A stretch of 64,000 nucleotides of DNA, taken from positions 62,001-126,000 of the forward strand of contig CALWLD010000002.1 of NCBI GenBank assembly GCA_944381435.1, read 5' to 3'. The notes below the pieces were generated by a model. It ran no database searches. It saw nothing but the letters and a program-made list of their open reading frames with translations, and was not told where the DNA came from. This document shows, in pieces, positions 1 through 7,809 of the stretch; position 1 is the stretch's first letter; every line of letters starts with the position of its first letter. A program made the translations under genes and the position numbers. The stretch comes from an uncultured Clostridia bacterium (lineage in GTDB: Bacteria; Bacillota; Clostridia; Lachnospirales; CAG-274).

Positions 1-789
1 TATTTGGATGTAGATAATAAAGGTTATATTAACATTGATAATCTTTTAGATGAAATAGATGAAAACACTATTTTTGTTAGTATTATGTATGTAAATAATG
101 AGATAAAAAAAAAAAAAAAAATAAATGAAATAGGTAAAAAAATAAAAGAAAAAAATAAAAATACTATTTTTCATACAGATGCAGTACAAGCTTTTGGTAA
201 GCTTAAAATAGATGTAAAATATATTGATTTAATGAGCGTTAGTGGGCATAAAATACACGCTCAAAAAGGTATAGGATTTTTATATATAAAGAAAGGAATA
301 AGGCTTAATAACATTATTTTTGGAGCAGGGCAACAAAAAGGTGTTCGCTCTGGTACAATAAATAATGAAGGTATTATAGGGCTTTATAAGGCAAGTGAAC
401 TTGCTTATAAAAATTTAGATGAAAATTTCACTAAAATATCTAAAGTAAAAAATGAAATAATATCTTTAAAAGATAAAATAGAAAATATGTATATAAATGG
501 TGATGAAGAAAATGGTATTCCTTATATACTAAGCGTTAGTTTTAAAGATGTTAAGGGCGAAGTTTTGCTACATTCTTTAGAATATAAAGATATATTTGTT
601 TCAACAGGTTCTGCTTGTAGCTCTAAAGGTAAAAAAGATTTATCTACAATATATTATGTTAATAAGGAAAATTTAGGGTCTACCATTAGAATTAGCTTTT
701 CAGCAGATAACACAATAGAAGAAGCTAAAGAATTTAACAAAGCTATATTAGAAATTGTGCCTATGCTTAGAATGTATGTAAAAAGATAG
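1..789 (+). CDS. Cysteine desulfurase (NifS/IscS family), 5' end cut by window
   Basis: PLP enzyme that takes sulfur from cysteine and passes it as a persulfide to acceptors; lying directly before thiI it probably supplies sulfur for tRNA 4-thiouridine. About 262 C-terminal residues of a usual ~380 are present; the frame is open from base 1, so the true start is upstream. Visible: the cofactor-contacting D and Q of HTDAVQAFGK, the PLP lysine in SVSGHK, and the catalytic cysteine in STGSACSS. Odd: after NNEI the conserved GTIQP-like segment is replaced by five lysines encoded in a run of 17 A (105-121). Stop is 9 bases before thiI, so the two are probably cotranscribed. The paralogue type cannot be fixed without the N-terminus. 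Confidence 0.9.
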   Translation, partial: YLDVDNKGYINIDNLLDEIDENTIFVSIMYVNNEIKKKKKINEIGKKIKEKNKNTIFHTDAVQAFGKLKIDVKYIDLMSVSGHKIHAQKGIGFLYIKKGIRLNNIIFGAGQQKGVRSGTINNEGIIGLYKASELAYKNLDENFTKISKVKNEIISLKDKIENMYINGDEENGIPYILSVSFKDVKGEVLLHSLEYKDIFVSTGSACSSKGKKDLSTIYYVNKENLGSTIRISFSADNTIEEAKEFNKAILEIVPMLRMYVKR

Positions 790-798
790 GAGAATATT

Positions 799-1974
799 AT
801 GCAAAATGTTTTATTAGCAAAATATGGAGAAATTGCATTAAGAGGAAAAAATAGACATTTAATAGAAAATGCACTTCTAAAAACCATATCTAAAAATTTA
901 GAAAAAATTGGTAATTACTATGTTTCTAAAGAGCAAGGGCGTATTTTAATAGAAAATAAAGATAATAATTTTGAATATGATAAAGTTATCCCTTTAGTAG
1001 TTAATATTTTAGGGATAACAGCAGTATGTCCTGCTATAAAACTTGATGATAGTAATATAGAAAATATAAGAAAAAATGCTCTTTTACATATAAAAGAACA
1101 TTGGAGCGACAAAGATTATACATTTAAGGTTGAAACTAAACGTTCGGATAAAAATTATCCTATGGATTCTAGAGAAATATCTTCAGATGTTGGTGGGTAT
1201 ATTTTAGATAATACAGACAATTTAACAGTTAATGTTAGAGAACCAGATATAACATTAATGGTTGAAATAAGAAATTATGTTTATGTATATAGCAAGCTTA
1301 TTAAAGGATTTGGCGGATTACCTATAGGAACATCAGGAAAGGCTACGGTTTTATTATCTGGTGGTATAGATAGTCCTGTAGCTGCTTTTATGATGGCCAA
1401 AAGGGGTGTTTCTATAGAAGCTGTATATTTTCATAGCCCTCCTTATACATCAGATAGAGCTAAACAAAAAGTGATTGACTTGGCTGAGCAATTATCTAAA
1501 TTTACAGGTGAAATAAAACTTCATATTGTTCCTTTTACAGAAACTCAGCTAAAAATATATGAAAGTGTGCCGCCTGAAAAAATGACTATTTTATTAAAAA
1601 GAGCAATGTTTAAAGTTGCTGAAAAAATAGCTTTAAATAATGGGTCTCAAGGGCTTGTTACAGGTGATAGCATAGGTCAAGTTGCTAGCCAAACTATGCA
1701 AGCTATAGAAGCTATAAATTCTGCTGTTGAAAGCTTACCAGTATTTAGGCCACTTTGTAGTATGGATAAACAAGAGATAATTGATATAGCAAGAAAGCTA
1801 GGCACATTTGACATATCCATAAGACCTTATGAAGATTGTTGCACAATATTTGTTGCAAAACATCCAGAAACTAAGCCTAAAAGAAGTATTATTGAAAATA
1901 TAGAAAAAAACATAGAAAACTTAGATATATTAATAAATAAATGTATAGAAAATATAGAAACTATAATTTTTTAA
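799..1974 (+). CDS. thiI: tRNA 4-thiouridine sulfurtransferase ThiI
   Basis: Adenylates U8 of tRNA and inserts sulfur to make 4-thiouridine; also linked to thiamine thiazole synthesis in some bacteria. 391 aa: NFLD/THUMP region in the N-terminal ~170 residues, then the PP-loop ATPase motif SGGIDS (residues 187-192) and the conserved YEDCCTIF segment holding an active-site cysteine. It lacks the C-terminal rhodanese domain of the enterobacterial enzyme, as in Bacillus ThiI, which takes sulfur directly from a partner NifS-type desulfurase; that partner is the gene 9 bases upstream. Start ATG has AGGAG at good spacing. Confidence 0.96.
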   Translation: MQNVLLAKYGEIALRGKNRHLIENALLKTISKNLEKIGNYYVSKEQGRILIENKDNNFEYDKVIPLVVNILGITAVCPAIKLDDSNIENIRKNALLHIKEHWSDKDYTFKVETKRSDKNYPMDSREISSDVGGYILDNTDNLTVNVREPDITLMVEIRNYVYVYSKLIKGFGGLPIGTSGKATVLLSGGIDSPVAAFMMAKRGVSIEAVYFHSPPYTSDRAKQKVIDLAEQLSKFTGEIKLHIVPFTETQLKIYESVPPEKMTILLKRAMFKVAEKIALNNGSQGLVTGDSIGQVASQTMQAIEAINSAVESLPVFRPLCSMDKQEIIDIARKLGTFDISIRPYEDCCTIFVAKHPETKPKRSIIENIEKNIENLDILINKCIENIETIIF

Positions 1975-2433
1975 ATATATTTTTAAAAGTTCTTATAGGT
2001 ATAAATTAAACATAGCAAAAATTAAAATAATTTTAATAACATTAATTATATAAACATTATAATAAATAATTTTTATATTTGTTATAATGTTTATTATAAT
2101 TAATTAACAGATAAATGATTTAAGGCATATTTTAAGTTAGATAATTTCTTTAGGGGACAAGCATCTAACTATTCGCAAAATGAACCTTTTGCGAATAGTT
2201 ATATACTTATAATAAAAAGATATATAAAAACTTGATAATTATATATCTTTTTATTTATATATTAGTTTATATATTAATTTATATTTTAAATCTAAAGTTA
2301 TAAAATTAATTTAATACAAATATTTTTATATTATTAGCTTTATAATTATGAATATATTTATTAATAAAATTATAAAATACTTAAAACTTAATATAGTTAT
2401 AATTATTAAAATTATATTATTAATAAAAATATA
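1975..2433. other. 459-base intergenic region with nested inverted repeats; no gene seen
   Basis: No convincing ORF. In order: an inverted repeat of 13 bp arms (2051-2063 with 2083-2095); a hairpin 2135-2142 with 2163-2170 whose 20-nt loop contains AGGGGACAAGC; a 14-bp perfect hairpin 2167-2180 with 2187-2200 (arm AACTATTCGCAAAA); and a 14-bp hairpin 2214-2227 with 2239-2252 whose right arm ends in TTTTT. The last hairpin looks like a terminator. The GC-containing middle part stands out from the AT-rich flanks. The rest (2256-2433) is AT-rich with nothing recognised. Confidence 0.6.
2214..2252. terminator. Probable intrinsic terminator, convergent thiI / aminotransferase
   Basis: Perfect 14-bp stem (AAAAAGATATATAA against its complement) with an 11-nt loop; A-run on one side and T-run on the other, so it could act in both directions between two convergent genes. 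Confidence 0.6.
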
Positions 2434-3627
2434 TTAAAAATTATGTTTTACAAATTGCTCAATTCTATTTACACCTTCAACAATGTTTTGCATACTGTTA
2501 GTAAAAGATAATCTTATATATTTATCATATCCAAACATATTACAAGGTACAACACAAACTCTATATTTATCTAAAAGTAACCTAGCTACATCTTCACTGT
2601 CTTTTATAGTAACATCATCAATTGTAGCACCAAATAATTTAGATACATCTATAAATTGATAAAAGGCCCCTTTAGGTCTTAAAGAACTAAGCATAGGTAT
2701 ATCTGATATACGCTGAGATATATAATCTCTACGCTTTTTAAACTCGTTTAAAATATCCTCTAAAACAGGATTTTTACTTGTTAAAGCAGCTAAGGCTGCT
2801 CTTTGTGCTATAACATTAACACTTGATGTTGTATGATTTTGTACATTAGCCATAACGTTTGCTATTTTCTTACTAGATGCAGTATAACCTATTCTCCAGC
2901 CTGCCATAGCATAACATTTTGAAAAACCATTTATAACAATTGTTCTTTCATAAATCTCTTTACCTAAAGATGCTATGCTTGTATGTTTAATTTTATTGCT
3001 ATATATAAGTTTTTCATAAAGCTCGTCAGATATAATAAATAAATCATTTTCTATAGCAAATTCTGCTATATTTTTAAGCTCATCTTCTGTATACACCATA
3101 CCAGTAGGATTGTTAGGGCTATTTATAATAATAGCTTTTGTTTTAGGTGTTAAAGCTTCTTTTAACATATCTATATTAACTTTAAATAAATCTTCTTTTT
3201 GTGTATAGATAAAAACAGGTTTACCACCACATTTTTTAACTATCTCTGGATAACTTGCCCAATAAGGAGCAGGTATTATAACCTCATCACCTTCATTTAA
3301 TATAGCGAAAAAAGCATTGTTTAAGGCTTGTTTAGCACCGTGGCAAACTATAATTTGGTCATAGTTATATTTGATATTATTTTCGGTTTTTAGTTTTTTT
3401 GCTATTGCTTCTCTAAGTTCTTTTAAACCATCAGAATGGCTATATGTAGAAAAATTTTCTATTGCATCTATCCCTGCTTTTTTTATGTAATCTGGAGTTT
3501 CAAAATCTATTTCACCAGAGCTAAAATTGATAACATCTATACCTTCTTTTATCATATCCATAGCTTTAGATGTTAAAGCAAGAGTGATAGCAGGGTTAAT
3601 AGTTTTAGCTTTTTTAGATAGTTCCAT
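2434..3627 (-). CDS. Pyridoxal-phosphate aminotransferase, aspartate type (class I/II)
   Basis: Transfers amino groups between aspartate (or a related amino acid) and 2-oxoglutarate. 397 aa, normal for the Bacillus AspB/thermophilic AspC (Ib) group. Visible: the NSPNNPTG motif, and SKCYAMAGWRIGY holding the PLP lysine; the C-terminal RLSF carries the substrate-carboxylate arginine. Start: the frame is open to 3690, but that TTG is the -35 box of a good promoter; ATG 3627 has AGGAAGTG 7-8 bases upstream and gives the family N-terminus (MELSKKAKTINPA). Substrate specificity is not certain from sequence. Confidence 0.9.
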   Translation of the reverse strand: MELSKKAKTINPAITLALTSKAMDMIKEGIDVINFSSGEIDFETPDYIKKAGIDAIENFSTYSHSDGLKELREAIAKKLKTENNIKYNYDQIIVCHGAKQALNNAFFAILNEGDEVIIPAPYWASYPEIVKKCGGKPVFIYTQKEDLFKVNIDMLKEALTPKTKAIIINSPNNPTGMVYTEDELKNIAEFAIENDLFIISDELYEKLIYSNKIKHTSIASLGKEIYERTIVINGFSKCYAMAGWRIGYTASSKKIANVMANVQNHTTSSVNVIAQRAALAALTSKNPVLEDILNEFKKRRDYISQRISDIPMLSSLRPKGAFYQFIDVSKLFGATIDDVTIKDSEDVARLLLDKYRVCVVPCNMFGYDKYIRLSFTNSMQNIVEGVNRIEQFVKHNF

Positions 3628-3661
3628 AACATCACTTCCTATCATAATAGTATATACATTT

Positions 3662-3690
3662 ATTGTATAATATATCTTTATTAATGTCAA
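3662..3690 (-). promoter_or_regulatory. SigA-type promoter of the aminotransferase
   Basis: On the minus strand TTGACA (3690-3685), 17-base spacer, TACAAT (3667-3662); about 35 bases before ATG 3627. This explains why the TTG at 3690 should not be read as a start codon. Confidence 0.75.
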
Positions 3691-3705
3691 TAAGTCATAA
3701 ATTTA

Positions 3706-5034
3706 TTAGTTACCATAGTTATTTTTTAAAAATTCTAACCATTTTTTTATGTTTTTTTCATAACCGTTATCTGTTGGTGTATAGTAGACACTATCTTTTA
3801 GCTCATCTGGTAAATACTGTTGCTTTACATAGTTTTTTTCGTAATTATGTGCATATTTATAGCCTATCCCATTGCCTAAATCCATAGCTCCGCTGTAATG
3901 AGCATCTTTAAGATAAGGAGGTATTTGCTTTATCTTTATTTTTTCCACATCTTCCATAGCTTTATTTATAGCCATATAAGCTGCATTGCTTTTAGGTGCA
4001 GATGCTATATAGCTAACAGCTTGAGCTAAAATAATTCTACATTCTGGCATACCTATCATTTCTGTAGCTTGAAAAGCAGAAACTGCTATTTGTAAAGCTC
4101 GTGGGTCGGCATTGCCCACATCTTCTGAAGCACATATAACTATTCTTCTTGCAATAAATATAGGGTCTTCCCCTGCATATAGCATTTTAGCAAGATAATA
4201 AATGGCAGCATCAGGGTCGCTACCTCTCATACTTTTTATAAAAGCAGAAATAGTGTCGTAATGGTTATCTCCATTTTTATCATAATTAACTGCCCTTTTT
4301 TGTATACACTGGCTAGCTACATCTAAGTTTATATGTATAATACCTTTCTCGTTTTTTTCTGTCGTTAAGCCTGCTAGTTCTATTGCATTTAAAGCAATTC
4401 TCGCATCACCGTTACATATATTAGCTATAAAATCTAGTGCATCATCATCTATTTGTATATTAAAATAGCCAAGCCCATTTTCCTTATCTTCTATAGCTCT
4501 TTTTATAATAGATTTTATATTTTCGCTAGATAAAGGCTCTAGCTTAAAAATAATACTTCTTGATATTAACGCCCTATTCACCTCAAAATAAGGATTTTCT
4601 GTTGTAGCTCCTATCAAAATAACTGTGCCGTCTTCAACATAAGGTAACAAAGTGTCTTGTTGGCTTTTATTAAACCTATGTATTTCATCTATAAAAAGTA
4701 TAGTTTTTTTACCATTTAATGCAAGAGTTATTTTTGCTTTATCTACAACTTCTTTAATATCTTTAATCCCTGATGTTGTAGCGTTTATTTGTAAAAAAAT
4801 ACTTTTTGTTGTATTAGATATAATTTTTGCAAGAGTTGTTTTGCCTGTACCTGAAGGGCCGTATAATATTAAAGAAGATATTTTATCTGCTTTTATAGCT
4901 CTATAAAGCAATGTATCTTTGCCCACTATATGTTCTTGCCCCATAAAATCTTCTAAAGTTTTTGGCCTTAATCTATTTGCTAAAGGTGCTTCTTTTTTTA
5001 AAATTTTTTCACTTTGATATTCAAATAAATCCAT
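3706..5034 (-). CDS. rarA: Replication-associated recombination protein RarA (MgsA) AAA+ ATPase
   Basis: Clamp-loader-like AAA+ ATPase acting at stalled replication forks with SSB. 442 aa, family length. Visible: N-terminal PLANRLRPKTLEDFMGQEH, Walker A GPSGTGKTTLAK, Walker B LFIDEIHRFNKSQQD, sensor-1 GATTENPYFEVN, and the C-terminal MgsA tetramerisation part with GSDPDAAIYYLAKM. ATG start at 5034; stop lies 78 bases before the aminotransferase start and a separate promoter lies between them. Follows queA by 4 bases. Confidence 0.95.
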   Translation of the reverse strand: MDLFEYQSEKILKKEAPLANRLRPKTLEDFMGQEHIVGKDTLLYRAIKADKISSLILYGPSGTGKTTLAKIISNTTKSIFLQINATTSGIKDIKEVVDKAKITLALNGKKTILFIDEIHRFNKSQQDTLLPYVEDGTVILIGATTENPYFEVNRALISRSIIFKLEPLSSENIKSIIKRAIEDKENGLGYFNIQIDDDALDFIANICNGDARIALNAIELAGLTTEKNEKGIIHINLDVASQCIQKRAVNYDKNGDNHYDTISAFIKSMRGSDPDAAIYYLAKMLYAGEDPIFIARRIVICASEDVGNADPRALQIAVSAFQATEMIGMPECRIILAQAVSYIASAPKSNAAYMAINKAMEDVEKIKIKQIPPYLKDAHYSGAMDLGNGIGYKYAHNYEKNYVKQQYLPDELKDSVYYTPTDNGYEKNIKKWLEFLKNNYGN

Positions 5035-5038
5035 CTTA

Positions 5039-6073
5039 TCACCACTTTGTTAAAAACATTGCATCTCCAAAACTAAAAAATCTATATTCATTTAAAACAG
5101 CTTCTTTATAAGCATTCATAATATTATCTCTAGTAGAAAATGCACTAACAAGCATTATTAAGCTAGATTCTGGCAAATGAAAATTAGTTATAAGCCCATC
5201 TACAATTTTAAATTTATAAGATGGATATATAAAAATATCTGTATATCCACTATCTGCTTTTACAAAGCCATTTTCGTCAGCTATAGATTCTAAAGTTCTT
5301 GTGCTTGTTGTACCTACAGTTATTATTCTTCCACCATTTTTTTTAGCTTCGTTAATAATATTTGCATTTTCCTCATCTAGTTTATAATATTCGGAGTGCA
5401 TTTTATGCTCCAATATGTTATCTACTTTAACAGGTCTAAAAGTACCTAACCCTACATGGAGAGTAAGCTTTGCTATCTTTACCCCTTTTTCTTCAAGTTC
5501 TTGCAAAAGCTCCTTTGTAAAATGTAAACCAGCTGTTGGTGCTGCAGAGGAACCTTCATTTTTAGCATAAACTGTTTGATATCTGTTTTTATCTTCAAGA
5601 CGTTCCTTTATATAAGGAGGAAGTGGCATTTGTCCTAACCTATCTAAAACTTGTTCAAATATGCCATCGTATTTAAACTGAATTATCCTATTGCCTCCTT
5701 CTATAATATCTACAATAGTACCTTCTAATATACCGTCACCAAATACTATAGTATCTCCTATTTTAGCTTTTTTACCAGGATTTACAAGAGCTTCCCATTT
5801 ATCTTCTTCTTTTCTTTCTAACAGCAATATTTCTATATTTGCTCCTGTGTGCTTTCTTGTTCCAAAAAGCCTTGCTGGGATAACCTTTGTATCATTTAAA
5901 ACTAGGCAATCCCCTTCTTTTAAATAATTTAATATGGCTTTAAAGCTAGGCTCGTGTTTTATCTCACCTGTTTCTTTTTCAACCACCATTAGCTTTGAGC
6001 TTGTTCTATCTTTTAAAGGTGTTTGAGCTATTAATCTTTCTGGTAAATCAAAATAAAAATCTTTTAACTGCAT
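5039..6073 (-). CDS. queA: S-adenosylmethionine:tRNA ribosyltransferase-isomerase QueA
   Basis: Transfers and isomerises the ribose of SAM onto preQ1 in tRNA to form epoxyqueuosine. 344 aa, family length. Visible: N-terminal [55 protein letters not shown] and the C-terminal [26 protein letters not shown] precedes ATG 6073. Lies 9 bases after the SpoIID-like gene and 4 bases before rarA; no other queuosine gene is in the window. Confidence 0.97.
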   Translation of the reverse strand: MQLKDFYFDLPERLIAQTPLKDRTSSKLMVVEKETGEIKHEPSFKAILNYLKEGDCLVLNDTKVIPARLFGTRKHTGANIEILLLERKEEDKWEALVNPGKKAKIGDTIVFGDGILEGTIVDIIEGGNRIIQFKYDGIFEQVLDRLGQMPLPPYIKERLEDKNRYQTVYAKNEGSSAAPTAGLHFTKELLQELEEKGVKIAKLTLHVGLGTFRPVKVDNILEHKMHSEYYKLDEENANIINEAKKNGGRIITVGTTSTRTLESIADENGFVKADSGYTDIFIYPSYKFKIVDGLITNFHLPESSLIMLVSAFSTRDNIMNAYKEAVLNEYRFFSFGDAMFLTKW

Positions 6074-6082
6074 ATTTCCTCC

Positions 6083-7642
6083 CTATCTAACATCTATACC
6101 TGTATAATAATATTTTAAAATTTCATCATATTTATAACCTTTTTTAGCTAGGCTATTAGCACCATATTGACTCATACCAACTCCGTGCCCCCAACCTTTA
6201 CCTATAAAAGTTATAGAGTTTGAATCTTGCCTTGTTATTTTAGATGCATAACTTATATTATTATTGTTGTTAATATTATTTAATAAATTTTGTGTATTTT
6301 GGCTTTTGTCAATAACAATTAATTCTTTTGGTTTTTGTACATTTCCATTTTTATCTATTACAAAATAATTTTCTTTATCAAGAATATTATTTCCTTTAGA
6401 TGCTATAGCATAATAATCATTAGTTGTAGTAGTACTAGAATTTTGAACATTATCATATGTATTGCCTTGTGCCATATTAAAGTTTCTGCTTTCTAAACTC
6501 CCACCGCTAGATTTTGAAAAAAAAGTTCTAATTTCTTCTTTTTCTAGTGTTTTTTCTCCGTTTGTACCTATTAATGTTAGAGAAGTAGCTCTACCTGTAA
6601 CGGAAGAATTTTCTAAAATAACTTCATTTACACTTCCTATATTAGCCATAGAAGATAGTTCGTCAAATGTAAAGGTTCTTGTCCATTGTTTAGCTCCTTC
6701 TTCGTATTCATCTTTCACAGCTTTTAAATAAGGCACGCTATTGTTCCATACATTCTCAGCATCATCTGTATATCCACCGCTAGATGAAGAATAAACTGCA
6801 TTTATCAGTTCGTTATTATAATATGCAAAAATACCTTTTGTTTCATCTACAGCTTGGTTAGTGCTTTCCTTTTCATTATATAATCCGTTATAAACTTGGC
6901 AATGTACTGTATCACAAACATCAAATCCTTCATCTTTATGGTTTCCTATGTTAGAATATGCATAGTTTCTACAGGCAACTGCTTGTGCTTTTAAGGCTTC
7001 TTTGTTCCAAGATGCAGGCATCTCAGCAGGAACAACTCCGTATAAATATTCTTCTATATCTAAAATATTTAAAACACTTAAAGAGTTGTTCTTGCAAATA
7101 ATATTTATAAAACTTCTATATTGTTTATTATCTAATAGTATATTATCACTAGATTTTATAGCCATACTATCTTTATGTACAAGCAAAAGCTTGTCATCTT
7201 GGTATATACCTATACTATTTTCTATTTTAACTATATCACCATTAATATTATTGCTTGATAAATAGTTATTAGCATCTATCATATTATTAAAACTACCTAT
7301 CATAACATAATATAAATCTTCTTTATAAACATAACTATCGTTAAAGCTTTTAGAAAAATTTAAAGCTTGGTTATAATCATAAAATGTATCTTTATATTTT
7401 ATAGAATATAAATTTATAGGTTTTATATTAAAGCTTTTATCAGTGCTTATTTCTGCACCGTTATAAAACATATAATTTTCACTTTTCCCAACATTTATAT
7501 TTTTATTACCTATCAAAATATTATTTGTATTTTTATATTTAGATATAGAAACACTAATATATTTTTCGGCAGCATAAGCTTTATAGCTTGTACTTATTAA
7601 AAGTACTAAAACAAAAAAGCTAATAACACCTATCTTTTTCAC
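6083..7642 (-). CDS. Secreted SpoIID/LytB-domain protein with SPOR-like segment
   Basis: Likely peptidoglycan-acting or wall-associated protein; SpoIID is a lytic transglycosylase needed for engulfment, and LytB is an amidase enhancer. 519 aa. N-terminal signal peptide ending near SYKAYA; a SPOR-like stretch around residues 100-155 (YYVMIGSFNNMIDANNYL); SpoIID core with YLYGVVPAEMPASW, EALKAQAVACRNYA and SSSSGGYT; C-terminal GWGHGVGMSQYGA. An Asn/Ser-rich linker interrupts the domain before the C-terminal motif. Start: GTG 7651 belongs to the AGGTG ribosome-binding site; GTG 7642 is correctly spaced. Longer than canonical SpoIID (~340 aa), so not called spoIID itself. Confidence 0.88.
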   Translation of the reverse strand: MKKIGVISFFVLVLLISTSYKAYAAEKYISVSISKYKNTNNILIGNKNINVGKSENYMFYNGAEISTDKSFNIKPINLYSIKYKDTFYDYNQALNFSKSFNDSYVYKEDLYYVMIGSFNNMIDANNYLSSNNINGDIVKIENSIGIYQDDKLLLVHKDSMAIKSSDNILLDNKQYRSFINIICKNNSLSVLNILDIEEYLYGVVPAEMPASWNKEALKAQAVACRNYAYSNIGNHKDEGFDVCDTVHCQVYNGLYNEKESTNQAVDETKGIFAYYNNELINAVYSSSSGGYTDDAENVWNNSVPYLKAVKDEYEEGAKQWTRTFTFDELSSMANIGSVNEVILENSSVTGRATSLTLIGTNGEKTLEKEEIRTFFSKSSGGSLESRNFNMAQGNTYDNVQNSSTTTTNDYYAIASKGNNILDKENYFVIDKNGNVQKPKELIVIDKSQNTQNLLNNINNNNNISYASKITRQDSNSITFIGKGWGHGVGMSQYGANSLAKKGYKYDEILKYYYTGIDVR

Positions 7643-7755
7643 TTGTTTCACCTCATAAAATTTAGTATATATTTATTATATAAGAGTTTTTAATAAATTT
7701 CTAGTATTTTTTATATATAAATAACTTATTTTTGTAGCATAATAATACATTTGTT

Positions 7756-7764
7756 CATAATATA
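7756..7764 (+). promoter_or_regulatory. Possible mother-cell sigma (E/K) -10 element
   Basis: CATAATATA fits CATANNNTA, the -10 of SigK/SigE-type promoters, 46 bases before the start codon of the repetitive protein. No convincing -35 was found, and AT-rich sequence makes chance matches common. A TATAAT at 7782-7787 is an alternative. Confidence 0.3.
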
Positions 7765-7809
7765 CAGTGTACAAGTATTTGTATAATAATTTTAGAAAGG
7801 AAATTAAAA

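Noticed and set aside
2168..2199. Hairpin as an IS200/IS605 end or relaxase oriT
   Set aside because: No transposase or relaxase remnant was found within several kilobases and I do not recognise the sequence; kept only as an unclassified structured element.
3628..3690. N-terminal extension of the aminotransferase
   Set aside because: The in-frame TTG is the -35 box of the promoter and ATG 3627 has a good ribosome-binding site.
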